From Acidobacteriota bacterium (GTDB lineage Bacteria > Acidobacteriota > Terriglobia > Terriglobales > Acidobacteriaceae), in assembly GCA_021810625.1 (NCBI GenBank), contig JAJZIJ010000026.1, positions 1 through 34,694 of the forward strand: 34,694 nt of DNA, given 5' to 3'. The translations under genes and the position numbers were made by a program. Positions 7,286 through 15,648 of the stretch are shown here, one piece after another (the first letter of the stretch is position 1; every line of letters starts with the position of its first letter). A model generated the notes under the pieces. That model was given only the letters and a program-made list of their open reading frames with translations. It did not search any database and was not told where the DNA came from.

Positions 7286-8869
7286 ATGTTCAAAACACAT
7301 CTTGATACAAAGCGGCGATGCAGGTTCGCTGTACGCCTTGCATTCGTTGGCTTCTTTCTTCCATATCTGGCGGCACAAACCACAGGCAGCCCGACACCTC
7401 CGCCGATTGCGCCCGGCGGAACTCCACCAACCACCAGCACGGACACGCGCATTACACCCGCCCAGGCGAAGGAACTGTTCCACTCCGTCGATACGATTCT
7501 GCAATTCGACAGCAACGACACAGGGTATCCCATCCGCCGCGCGGTCAAGCCCCGCCTGGTAACACGCGATCAGGTGGTGCAGTATTTAACCGATCAATTG
7601 CGGAAGGGGCGCGAGACGCAGCGCTTGCAACAATCCGAGCTAGTACTGAAAAAATTCGGCTTGCTGGATCGCGACTTCCACCTGGAACCGTTTCTCATCC
7701 AACTGCTGCGCGAGCAAATTGCCGGATACTACGATGACAAAACGAAGACCGTAAATCTGCTGGACTGGATTGAGCCAGAGGCGCAAAAGCCCGTGCTGGC
7801 GCACGAGCTAACGCACGCCTTGCAGGATCAGCATGTGAGCCTGGAGAAGTGGGAACAGGCGGACGAGGAAAAAACCGCGAAGAATGTGGCTCAGGACAAC
7901 GAACATCTTGCCAAAGATGAAGACGATACCGTGCGCGATGCCGTGCTGGAGGGACAGGCGATGGCCGTCTTTATTGATTACGCGCTTGCGCCCGCAGGAA
8001 AAAATCTGTTGACGGCTCCGGACTTGGTTCGCACGATGAAGCAGGCCATGAACGACAATACCGACTCCCCGGTGATGGCGCGCGCGCCCCTGTTATTGCA
8101 ACAATCGCTGATCTTTCCCTATCGTGAAGGGCTGGATTTTATCACCGCCGTCCTGCGGGCCAAGGGCAAAGATGCAGCGTTTGCCGGGACGCTGGATCGT
8201 CCTCCGTCTTCGACCTACGAAATCTTGAACCCGCAAGCCTATTTGGATCATGCCAAGGTTCCGCTGCTCACCATGCCAGACATTCATGGCTTGATTGGGC
8301 CGGAGTACAAGCCGTATGACGTTGGCGTGATGGGCGAGTTGGACGTGCGAATTCTAACGGCGCTCTTCGGCGGACAGCAGGCGGCGGGCGTGCTGGCTCC
8401 GGCCTGGCGTGGGGGCATCTACTACGCGGCGCAGAGTCGCAAGGCCAGGACGGCGGCAGAGAAGACATCGACGGCATCCCTGGGGCTGCTGTATCTCTCG
8501 CGCTGGGCCACGCCGAAGGCGGCGCAGGGCTTTGCCGATATCTACGCAGCAGAGATAGGCCGCAAGTATGACCACGCGATTCCAAGAGCGTCGGATGCGC
8601 AGCCCTCTTCGGATAAAGAAATCGAGCGCATCTGGGACACCCCGGAGGGGCCAGTGCTGATTGCAGTTTCTGGCAAAACAGTTTTCATTAGCGAAAGCTT
8701 TCCCATGCCGCTGGCCCGCAAGCTGGAGTTTGTGATGATGGGCAGTGTCGCCAATAGCGCTCGGAACGCGATTGCCGCCAACGTGCAGCCTTCGGCAGAG
8801 TTGAGTTCCAGCTTGCGCCAATTTCTATACAAGGCGGGTATTCCGCTGGCAGCCACGCGCATCCCCTAG
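7286..8869 (+). CDS. Secreted HExxH putative zinc metalloprotease-like protein
   Basis: The 527-residue protein has an N-terminal signal peptide (positive start KTHLDTKRRCR, hydrophobic LAFVGFFLPYLAA), then a Pro/Thr-rich spacer. The next region carries IAGYYDDKTKTVNLLDW and then VLAHELTHALQDQH, with the HExxH zinc motif at residues 173-177. A second acidic motif, VLEGQA with Glu222, lies 49 residues later and could supply the third zinc ligand in gluzincin style. Proteolytic activity and substrate are inferred, and I cannot place it in a named peptidase family. The ATG at 7286 is preferred over a longer open frame from 7190. It gives a proper signal peptide and has GGGG 6 bases upstream. The gene is divergent from ygfZ. 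Confidence 0.75.
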   Translation: MFKTHLDTKRRCRFAVRLAFVGFFLPYLAAQTTGSPTPPPIAPGGTPPTTSTDTRITPAQAKELFHSVDTILQFDSNDTGYPIRRAVKPRLVTRDQVVQYLTDQLRKGRETQRLQQSELVLKKFGLLDRDFHLEPFLIQLLREQIAGYYDDKTKTVNLLDWIEPEAQKPVLAHELTHALQDQHVSLEKWEQADEEKTAKNVAQDNEHLAKDEDDTVRDAVLEGQAMAVFIDYALAPAGKNLLTAPDLVRTMKQAMNDNTDSPVMARAPLLLQQSLIFPYREGLDFITAVLRAKGKDAAFAGTLDRPPSSTYEILNPQAYLDHAKVPLLTMPDIHGLIGPEYKPYDVGVMGELDVRILTALFGGQQAAGVLAPAWRGGIYYAAQSRKARTAAEKTSTASLGLLYLSRWATPKAAQGFADIYAAEIGRKYDHAIPRASDAQPSSDKEIERIWDTPEGPVLIAVSGKTVFISESFPMPLARKLEFVMMGSVANSARNAIAANVQPSAELSSSLRQFLYKAGIPLAATRIP

Positions 8870-8979
8870 CCTGCATCCCGTGGCCGGATATACTGAGACG
8901 AGTTTCCCTTGCGCGTTAGGAAAACCTTGCAGGCCACCTTCGTTTGATGCGCGCCTGCATGTCATGGATAGATTGAGTC

Positions 8980-8984
8980 GGAGG
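8980..8984 (+). promoter_or_regulatory. Strong ribosome-binding site of mtnP
   Basis: GGAGG sits 7 bases before the ATG at 8992, the best Shine-Dalgarno match in this half of the window, and it fixes the mtnP start. A TATACT at 8889-8894 could be a -10 for the same gene, but it lacks a matching -35. Confidence 0.7.
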
Positions 8985-8991
8985 GAGAGCT

Positions 8992-9855
8992 ATGCATCAC
9001 GCAGAGATTGGCATTATTGGGGGCAGCGGTTTGTACACCATGCCTGGACTGACAAACGTACGCGAAGAGCAGATCAGCACGCCGTTTGGCGACCCTTCGG
9101 ACTGGCTGGTTCTGGGTGATCTGGAAGGTCGCAAGGTGGCGTTTTTGGCGCGTCACGGGCGCGGCCATCGCATCCTTCCTTCTGATCTGAACTTTCGCGC
9201 CAACATCTACGCCATGAAGCAACTGGGCGTAACCAGTATTCTTTCCATTTCCGCCGTTGGTTCGCTCAAAAAAGAACATGCGCCGGGGACGTTCGTCGTT
9301 CCCGACCAGTTTATTGATCGCACCTATGCGCGCCGTGCAACGTTCTTTGGCGGCGATGTTGTGGCTCATGTTTCGATGGCTGATCCAGTCTGCCCGGAGG
9401 CGGCCAAAACGCTGGCGGATGCCTGCGCGAAGACAGGTGTGGAGTCAAATATGGGCGGTACGTATGTCTGCATGGAAGGCCCGCAATTTTCCACCCGCGC
9501 CGAGTCCAACCTCTATCGCTCCTGGGGCGCAGATGTTGTTGGCATGACCAATCTACAGGAGGCAAAACTGGCCCGCGAAGCGGAGATATGCTACGCCACG
9601 CTGGCAATGGTCACCGACTACGATTGCTGGTACGAAGGCCACAGCGCCGTTACCACGGAGCAGGTGGTCGCTGTTTTGAATCAGAATGGAGACAACGCCA
9701 TCAAGGTGGTGCGCGCCGCCGTGGCCGCGCTCCCGGCGAATCGAAAGTGCCACTGCAACACCGCGCTGCGCGATGCCATCATCACCAAGCATTCGGTGAT
9801 TCCCTTTGCCACGCGACAAAAACTTCGCCTGATCCTGGATAAATATCTCCAGTAA
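8992..9855 (+). CDS. mtnP: S-methyl-5'-thioadenosine phosphorylase
   Basis: The 287-residue enzyme cleaves methylthioadenosine, the by-product of polyamine and related S-adenosylmethionine reactions, with phosphate to give adenine and methylthioribose 1-phosphate. Phosphate-site motifs are GGSGLY (10-15) and ARHGRGH. The nucleoside-site segment CMEGPQFSTRAES and then VGMTNLQEAKLAREAEICY follows the MTAP branch rather than guanosine/inosine phosphorylases. Length and start are normal, with a strong ribosome-binding site. A PfkB kinase gene follows after 29 bases on the same strand. No other methionine-salvage gene (mtnA, mtnK, mtnB) is present in the window, so the fate of methylthioribose 1-phosphate is not shown here. 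Confidence 0.95.
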   Translation: MHHAEIGIIGGSGLYTMPGLTNVREEQISTPFGDPSDWLVLGDLEGRKVAFLARHGRGHRILPSDLNFRANIYAMKQLGVTSILSISAVGSLKKEHAPGTFVVPDQFIDRTYARRATFFGGDVVAHVSMADPVCPEAAKTLADACAKTGVESNMGGTYVCMEGPQFSTRAESNLYRSWGADVVGMTNLQEAKLAREAEICYATLAMVTDYDCWYEGHSAVTTEQVVAVLNQNGDNAIKVVRAAVAALPANRKCHCNTALRDAIITKHSVIPFATRQKLRLILDKYLQ

Positions 9856-9884
9856 AAAATTAAGAAAGATTCAGTCAGAACATT

Positions 9885-10820
9885 ATGCCCATACTCGTTG
9901 TCGGCTCTGTTGCCTTCGATAGCATCCAAACCCCTTCCGGCAGTGTGGATCGCTGCCTGGGAGGGGCCGCGACCCATTTTTCTCTGGCGGCCAGCTTCTT
10001 TACGGATGTCCGCGTGATTGCTGTGGTGGGGGAGGATTTCACCGCGGAGCATGAGGGCGTTTTCGCTGCCCGCAACATCGACATCTCTGGCATCGAGCAC
10101 GCGCGCGGGCGCAGCTTTCATTGGACTGGCGCGTATCACGACAATCTGAACGAAGCCCAGACGCTCCAGACCGACCTCAACGTCTTTGCAAACTTTCAGC
10201 CAAAGATTCCCACCGCTTACGCAGACAGCGAGTATCTCTTTCTGGCCAATATCGATCCTAGGTTGCAGCATGAAGTTCGTCGCCAGATGCCCAGAGTACG
10301 CATGGTCTGTGGCGACACCATGAACTACTGGATCACTGGTCATGCAGAGAATCTGGCGCATGTGCTGCGCGATTTGGACACCTTGCTGATTAACGATGGC
10401 GAGGCCAAACTTCTGGCAGGAGAAACAAATCTTGTAACAGCGGCAGAACGCATTTTGCAAATGGGGCCGAAGACTCTGGTCATCAAACATGGGGAGCACG
10501 GCGCAACGGCGTTCTTCAGCGAGAAATCTTTTGCAGGAAAAGTGCGGAACCGGTTTTTCCGCGCGCCTGCCTTGCCGCTCTCGACTGTGGTAGACCCCAC
10601 CGGCGCTGGCGATTCTTTTGCCGGAGGATTTTTCGGCTATCTGGCCTCGCAGAAAAATTTAACTCCCGCCGTTTTCAAGCGGGCCATGTTTTATGGCGGC
10701 GTGATGGGTTCCTTTGCCGTGGAGCGTTTCGGCACGGAACGTTTGCAGCAACTCACGCGCACCGAAATCAATCAACGTTTTGAACTCTTCCGCGAACTCT
10801 CGCATCTCGATGCCGATTGA
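9885..10820 (+). CDS. PfkB-family carbohydrate/nucleoside kinase
   Basis: The 311-residue ribokinase-fold protein begins VVGSVAFDSIQTPSG and has the GGAATHFSLAASFF substrate-lid segment. Around residue 240 is the catalytic DPTGAGDSFAGGFFGY motif with the anion hole and base Asp. NDGEAKLL marks the usual middle helix. The phosphoacceptor is not determined by the sequence. The pattern of the N-terminal half resembles a widespread uncharacterised group called sugar kinase, and adenosine-kinase-like activity is an alternative. Its position directly behind mtnP suggests, but does not prove, a role with methylthioadenosine products. Its stop overlaps the start of the following membrane protein by 11 bases. 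Confidence 0.88.
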   Translation: MPILVVGSVAFDSIQTPSGSVDRCLGGAATHFSLAASFFTDVRVIAVVGEDFTAEHEGVFAARNIDISGIEHARGRSFHWTGAYHDNLNEAQTLQTDLNVFANFQPKIPTAYADSEYLFLANIDPRLQHEVRRQMPRVRMVCGDTMNYWITGHAENLAHVLRDLDTLLINDGEAKLLAGETNLVTAAERILQMGPKTLVIKHGEHGATAFFSEKSFAGKVRNRFFRAPALPLSTVVDPTGAGDSFAGGFFGYLASQKNLTPAVFKRAMFYGGVMGSFAVERFGTERLQQLTRTEINQRFELFRELSHLDAD

Positions 10821-12414
10821 TCGTCCATCCCCGGCCACGCGGGAGGAAACTCCTTTCGTGCTGGCACTCTCGGTGGCGCTGACTGCGGCCTCGCTGGCCT
10901 ATGGCTTCCGTCATGGACTCCTGCTGTTGTATGGAGACGCAGTCGCCCATCTCCACATTGCGCGCCGCATCTTTGATTCGATAAATCCCGGATATCGTCA
11001 ACTTGGCTCGGTGTGGCTTCCGTTGCCGCATCTGCTGCTGCTGCCGTTTGTGTGGCGCACGGACTGGTGGCAGAACGGTCTGGCTGGTGCTTGGCCTTCG
11101 ATGGCGAGCTATGTTGCCGCCAGTGTGGGCATGTATCGGCTGGCGCGGTTTTGGATGGAGCCGCTCTGGGCCGTGCTGGCCTTTCTCGCCCTGGCGCTGA
11201 ATCCTGGCTTGCTCTATATGAGTACCACCGCCATGACAGAGCCATTGTTTCTGGCGCTGTTCCTCTGGAGCGTGGTATGGCTGCTGGAGTTGGAATGCGC
11301 CACTCGGCTGGAAGATTTTTCGCAGGCGCGCAATGCACTGTGGAAGCTGACGCTTGTTCTGATTGCGGCAGTGTTCACCCGCTACGATGGATGGATTCTC
11401 GGCACGCTGGCATGGATTCTTGCAGCGACTTGGACTGTGCGCCGCAGACTGTGGCGCGCGCGCGCGATGCGTCCGGCGCTGGTGCTCTGTACGCTGCTGC
11501 TGGCCGCAGCGCCGCTGCTCTGGCTGGCCTACAATTGGCGATTTTATGGCGACCCGCTGGATTTTATGCGTGGGCCGTACTCCGCCAGCGCAATTGAAGC
11601 GCGCACCTCCGCCCCCGGCTCCGCGCATTATCCCGGCTATCACCATATATGGATCGCCACGCTGTATTACCTGAAGGCCGCGACGCTTGGCGCATTCTGC
11701 AAACATACTGGCCACGTAATGTTGTTGCTGGCCTACCTGGGAACAGGACTGGCCATCGGGCGCAATCGAGTTTCCGCTCTGCCAGCGGCCTTGTTGCTCT
11801 GGATGCCGCTCCCGTTCTATGCGTACTCCGTGGCCTATAGCGCGGTGCCGATTTTTATTCCCGTGTGGGGGCCATTTGCCTACTACAACACGCGCTATGG
11901 CATGGAGATGCTGCCCGCCTTCGCGCTTTTTCCCTTATTTGTAGCAGTGATGGTTACAAATTATCGTCCGCGCTGGCGTACTCCGGCGCTCTGGATGGTT
12001 GCGGCCTTGATGATCGCCAACAGCCTGCTGTTGCTGTGCGCCACGCCGCTGGTGTTGCAGGAGGCCAGAGTGAACGCCAGTACGCGAGTTCCCTTTGAGA
12101 AGGCGCTGGCGAAAAATCTGATGTTTCTGCCGCCGGAAGATACGGTTTTGATGTACACCTCGGCCCATGTAGGCGCGTTGGAAGATATTGGATTTCCCTT
12201 GAAACAGACGGTGAATGAGGGCGATGATGGACAGTGGGATCGCGCCATGCAACATCCTGCGGCAGCGGCGAATGTGGTGGTGGCGATTGCAGGCGACCCC
12301 GTTGCCGAAGCAGTTTCTCGTCATCCAGAAGGTTTGCAACTGATGGATATTATTTGCAGCACGGGTCAGCCATGCGCGCGCATCTATCGGTCTGCGCTGC
12401 ATGGAGTTCAATAA
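10810..12414 (+). CDS. Multispanning GT-C-like glycosyltransferase family membrane protein
   Basis: The 534-residue integral membrane protein has about ten hydrophobic helices. Its first loop carries GDAVAHLHIARRIFDS followed by GYRQLGSVWLPLPHLLLLPF, a pattern typical of the GT-C/PMT-like superfamily that moves sugars from polyprenyl carriers. The acidic residues of GDAVAH would be the catalytic-site candidates. A soluble C-terminal part (about 430-534) contains NEGDDGQWDRAM. The donor and acceptor are unknown. The ATG at 10810 inside the end of the PfkB gene gives a short cytosolic N-terminus. An upstream in-frame ATG at 10714 would lie wholly within the kinase gene and is less likely. The stop TAA shares its last base with an ATG of the next gene. 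Confidence 0.75.
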   Translation: MPIDRPSPATREETPFVLALSVALTAASLAYGFRHGLLLLYGDAVAHLHIARRIFDSINPGYRQLGSVWLPLPHLLLLPFVWRTDWWQNGLAGAWPSMASYVAASVGMYRLARFWMEPLWAVLAFLALALNPGLLYMSTTAMTEPLFLALFLWSVVWLLELECATRLEDFSQARNALWKLTLVLIAAVFTRYDGWILGTLAWILAATWTVRRRLWRARAMRPALVLCTLLLAAAPLLWLAYNWRFYGDPLDFMRGPYSASAIEARTSAPGSAHYPGYHHIWIATLYYLKAATLGAFCKHTGHVMLLLAYLGTGLAIGRNRVSALPAALLLWMPLPFYAYSVAYSAVPIFIPVWGPFAYYNTRYGMEMLPAFALFPLFVAVMVTNYRPRWRTPALWMVAALMIANSLLLLCATPLVLQEARVNASTRVPFEKALAKNLMFLPPEDTVLMYTSAHVGALEDIGFPLKQTVNEGDDGQWDRAMQHPAAAANVVVAIAGDPVAEAVSRHPEGLQLMDIICSTGQPCARIYRSALHGVQ

Positions 12415-12428
12415 TGCTGGGAGGCGAA

Positions 12429-13232
12429 GTGATTCCTTTCGTAAAAGCACATGCTTGCGGAAATGATTTTTTGATTGTGGATGATGCTCTGGCGCAGGGC
12501 AAACATGCCGAGCTGGCGCGGATGTTGTGCGCGCGTAACACGGGCGTGGGTGCCGATGGCGTGGAATACATCGCTCCAGAAAAAGATGGCAGGATCGCCA
12601 TTCGCCTGATGAATGCCGATGGGTCAGAGGCGGAAATCTCCGGCAATGGAACGCGCTGCGTGGCTGCGTGGCTGGCCTACTCCGCAGGAAAAAAAGAGGT
12701 CGTGATCTTGACGAAGGCTGGGCCTCGGCAGTGTCGCGTGATCTCGCAGATGGGCAGCACGGTACAGATTGAAACGGAGATGGGCGTTCCCGTCGTGCAG
12801 CCACGAACGCTGCGTTTGACTGGGGAAATTACATTGCAAGGCGCGGAGGTCTCTGTCGGCAATCCCCACTTCGTTCTGTTTGTTGAGACGGAGGATTTTT
12901 CCGTTGGGGGACTTTCCTGGCAGCAGATGGGCGAAAAGATCGCGCTGCATCCTGCATTTCCCCACGGCACCAATGCGGAGTTTGTTCGCATTCTCAACAA
13001 ACAGACCATCGAATTTCGCATTTATGAGCGGGGCGTTGGGCCAACGCTTTCGTCGGGCACTGGAACCTGCGCTTCGGCTTCGGCCAGCATCGCTCTGCGT
13101 GGAGTCGAGCGTAAACTGAACGTTCTGGCCGAAGGTGGCGCGCAAACCATCCATTGGCCGGAAAAGGAGCAGCCCATTCTGTTGACGGGGCCTGCGACGA
13201 TCATCGCGCGCGGAGAGGCTGGCTTGGCATGA
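12429..13232 (+). CDS. dapF: Diaminopimelate epimerase-like protein with both catalytic Cys replaced by Ser
   Basis: The 267-residue protein is clearly of the DapF fold. It has HACGNDF near the N-terminus, NADGSEAEISGNGTRC (about 63-78), VGNPHFV, GTNAEFV, YERGVGPTLSSGTGTC and a normal overall length. DapF interconverts LL- and meso-diaminopimelate with two Cys acting as acid and base. Here the codons at both sites encode Ser (TCC at residue 71, TCG at residue 209). The Glu of the usual GxGET motif is also Pro205. The substrate-binding Asn residues and the Glu-Arg pair remain. Epimerase activity is therefore doubtful, and the symbol marks homology only. The start is probably GTG 12429, behind GGGAGG. 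An ATG at 12414 in frame is the alternative. Confidence 0.85.
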   Translation: MIPFVKAHACGNDFLIVDDALAQGKHAELARMLCARNTGVGADGVEYIAPEKDGRIAIRLMNADGSEAEISGNGTRCVAAWLAYSAGKKEVVILTKAGPRQCRVISQMGSTVQIETEMGVPVVQPRTLRLTGEITLQGAEVSVGNPHFVLFVETEDFSVGGLSWQQMGEKIALHPAFPHGTNAEFVRILNKQTIEFRIYERGVGPTLSSGTGTCASASASIALRGVERKLNVLAEGGAQTIHWPEKEQPILLTGPATIIARGEAGLA

Positions 13233-14209
13233 CTTCCACGCCGATCAAGGCAATGCCGACCCTGCGACCAGCGGCCCTTTGCGAGGGCAGCGCGATTCGT
13301 CTGGTCTCTCCTGCGAGCTGGTTCGATCCTCAAAAGGTGAATCGCGGCATGGATGCGCTGCGCCAGATTGGATATCGCCCGGAGTTGGCGCGGAATGCGC
13401 TGGCGCGCCATGCGGAATACTTTGCTGGAACCGTTGCCGAAAGGCTGGAGGATTTGCACGCGGCATTTCGCGATCCATCGGTGGACGCGGTAATTTGTAA
13501 CCGTGGTGGTTACGGATCGGCAGAATTATTGCAAGGTCTCGATATTGCGCTTTTCCGAAAGCACCCAAAGGCGCTTATCGGATGCAGCGACATCACGACA
13601 CTGCTGACCTGGCTGCATGATGCAACCGGAGTAGTGACTTTTCATGGGCCGATGGCTGCTGGAGATTTTGCCCGCGCCGAAGGCATCGATGCTGCAAGCT
13701 GGCATCAGGCGCTGGGCCAGACCGCGCCGTGGCATCTGGATGGCAGCTCCGGGCTGCGCGTATTGAAACCCGGACGTGCAACTGGAAAATTCTACGGCGG
13801 CTGTCTCTCCATGCTGGCGGCATCGTTGGGAACGCCGTATGAAATCCAAACAGACGACACCATTTTGTTCGTCGAGGATGTAGCCACCAAGCCATATCAG
13901 GTTGATCGCATGTGGATGCAGTTGCGCTTGGCGGGGAAGCTGGACAAGGTTCGCGGCATCGTCTTTGGTCCGATGCTCGATTGCGTGCAGCCCGGCCAGC
14001 CCAGCGACATGCTGGAAAAAGTTCTGCTGCGCGTGTTGGAGGATTTCCCCGGCCCCGTCGCCATTGGATTACGCTCCGGCCATGTGACGGAGCGCAACCT
14101 GACGCTGCCCATCGGGATTGCGAGCGAGTTGGATCTGACGCAGGCTCCCGTTCTTCATTTTCTGGAAGCGGCTGTTACGCTGGAAGCACGCACCCATGTC
14201 AAAACCTAA
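13229..14209 (+). CDS. LD-carboxypeptidase, peptidase family S66
   Basis: The 326-residue cytosolic Ser peptidase removes the terminal D-alanine from murein tetrapeptides, a step of peptidoglycan recycling. All three catalytic residues of the S66 family are visible: nucleophile Ser120 in IGCSDIT, Glu216 in LFVEDV and His285 in SGHVTER. There is no signal peptide, which fits a cytosolic recycling role. The start ATG overlaps the stop of the dapF-like gene as ATGA (13229-13232), with GGAGAGG about 10 bases upstream. The 3' end overlaps mpl by 14 bases. The three genes therefore form a tightly coupled murein-peptide block. It resembles E. coli LdcA, but orthology is not provable here. Confidence 0.93.
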   Translation: MTSTPIKAMPTLRPAALCEGSAIRLVSPASWFDPQKVNRGMDALRQIGYRPELARNALARHAEYFAGTVAERLEDLHAAFRDPSVDAVICNRGGYGSAELLQGLDIALFRKHPKALIGCSDITTLLTWLHDATGVVTFHGPMAAGDFARAEGIDAASWHQALGQTAPWHLDGSSGLRVLKPGRATGKFYGGCLSMLAASLGTPYEIQTDDTILFVEDVATKPYQVDRMWMQLRLAGKLDKVRGIVFGPMLDCVQPGQPSDMLEKVLLRVLEDFPGPVAIGLRSGHVTERNLTLPIGIASELDLTQAPVLHFLEAAVTLEARTHVKT

Positions 14210-15641
14210 ACATGTTCACCTGATTGGAATCTGTGGCACGGCGATGGCGTCTCTGGCCGGCTTGTTGCAACTCTCCGGCTGGCACGTCACTGGATCGGAC
14301 GCAGCGGTATATCCGCCCATGTCCGACCTGCTGGCGAGTCTGCGGATTCCGATACGCCAGCCATTCGCAGAGTCAAATTTGCAGCCCTCCCCGGATTGCA
14401 TCCTCGTGGGCAACGCCATCTCTCGCGGCAATGTGGAGTTGGAGGCTGCGCTGGATCAGAAGATTCCGATCTACTCAATGGCACAGACGCTCCATGAACA
14501 TTTTCTGCGCGGACGCGAATCGCTGGTGATCGCCGGAACGCACGGCAAGACGACCACGACCAGCATGTTGGCCTGGATTTATGAAGTGGCCGCGCAGTCG
14601 GATCCCAAGTGGGCACCATCGTTTTTGGTGGGTGGAGTCGCAGAAAACTTTGGCTCCAGCTTTGCGCTGCGCCCTACAAAACCCTTCATTTTGGAAGGCG
14701 ATGAATACGACACGGCATTTTTCGACAAAGGGCCAAAGTTTCTTCACTACTTTCCAGACGCGCTGATCCTGACGCATGTGGAGTATGACCACGCGGACAT
14801 TTATGCCGATCTGGATGCCGCGCGAACGGCCTTTCGACGACTGGTTAATTTGGTTCCCCGGCGTGGACGTATCGTGGCCTTTGATGGCTCTGACAACGTG
14901 ACGCAATGCGTTGCGCACGCTTTCTGCGCGGTTGAGCGCTATGGATTTTCTGCGGATTCGCATTGGCGCATCTCCGATTTTTCGACGAAGGAAGATCGCA
15001 GCCTGTGGCGCGTGGAGCGGCAAGGTTCCCCCTGGATGGACTTTGAAATGTCGTTTGTTGGCGAGCATAACGTGCTGAACGCGACTGCCGCTGCTGCGTT
15101 GGCCGCAGGGCAAGGCGTGCCGGAGGAGGCAATTCGCAAAGCGCTCGCGAGCTTCCGCAGCGTGAAGCGTCGTCTGGAGGTTTGCGCGGAAGTCGCAGGC
15201 ATCACCATCATCGACGACTTCGCGCATCATCCGACGGCGATTCGAGAGACGCTGCGCGCCCTGCGCGCGCGCTATCCGGGACGACGCTTGTGGGCCGTGC
15301 TGGAGCCGCGCTCCAACACGCTGCGCCGCAATGTCTTTGAGAAGGAGTTGGTGGAAAGTCTGCAAATGGCGGATGCCGTCGTTCTCGCGGCAGTCTATCA
15401 ACAGGAAAAAATTCCAGCGGATCAACGACTGCACGCGGAGCATGTTGTTGCCCGCCTCAAGGAACGCGCCGTGCCTGCCGTGTTATTGCCGGATGTCGAT
15501 GCCATCGTCGCGCATCTGGCCGACCAATTGGTGGCGGGCGATGTGGTTGCTCTTCTATCCAATGGTGGCTTTGGAGATATCTATCACAAGCTGCCGCAGC
15601 GGTTGCGCGAATCCATGCGCGAGCCAGGCGGCAAAGGTTGA
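14196..15641 (+). CDS. mpl: UDP-MurNAc:L-Ala-gamma-D-Glu-mDAP ligase (murein peptide ligase)
   Basis: The 481-residue Mur-ligase-family enzyme reattaches the recovered tripeptide L-Ala-gamma-D-Glu-meso-DAP to UDP-MurNAc in the cytosol, returning recycled wall peptide to synthesis. It begins VHLIGICGTAMASLAGLL, the UDP-binding Gly-rich loop. The ATP P-loop GTHGKTTTTS lies at about 114-123, and LEGDEYDTAFFDKGPKF, DALILTHVEYDHADIY, GEHNVLNATAA and DDFAHHPTAI follow. The FDKGPKF segment and lack of a MurC-like stop point favour Mpl over MurC. The product of the preceding carboxypeptidase is exactly its substrate. The gene overlaps that upstream gene by 14 bases. Confidence 0.94.
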   Translation: MSKPKHVHLIGICGTAMASLAGLLQLSGWHVTGSDAAVYPPMSDLLASLRIPIRQPFAESNLQPSPDCILVGNAISRGNVELEAALDQKIPIYSMAQTLHEHFLRGRESLVIAGTHGKTTTTSMLAWIYEVAAQSDPKWAPSFLVGGVAENFGSSFALRPTKPFILEGDEYDTAFFDKGPKFLHYFPDALILTHVEYDHADIYADLDAARTAFRRLVNLVPRRGRIVAFDGSDNVTQCVAHAFCAVERYGFSADSHWRISDFSTKEDRSLWRVERQGSPWMDFEMSFVGEHNVLNATAAAALAAGQGVPEEAIRKALASFRSVKRRLEVCAEVAGITIIDDFAHHPTAIRETLRALRARYPGRRLWAVLEPRSNTLRRNVFEKELVESLQMADAVVLAAVYQQEKIPADQRLHAEHVVARLKERAVPAVLLPDVDAIVAHLADQLVAGDVVALLSNGGFGDIYHKLPQRLRESMREPGGKG

Positions 15642-15648
15642 AATTTTT

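Noticed and set aside
10714-10809. Upstream ATG extension of the GT-C-like membrane protein
   Set aside because: The added residues overlap the PfkB kinase gene in another frame and are unlike a membrane-protein N-terminus.
14475-15443. Minus-strand open frame opposite mpl
   Set aside because: Mpl has every expected motif on the plus strand, so this is a shadow frame.
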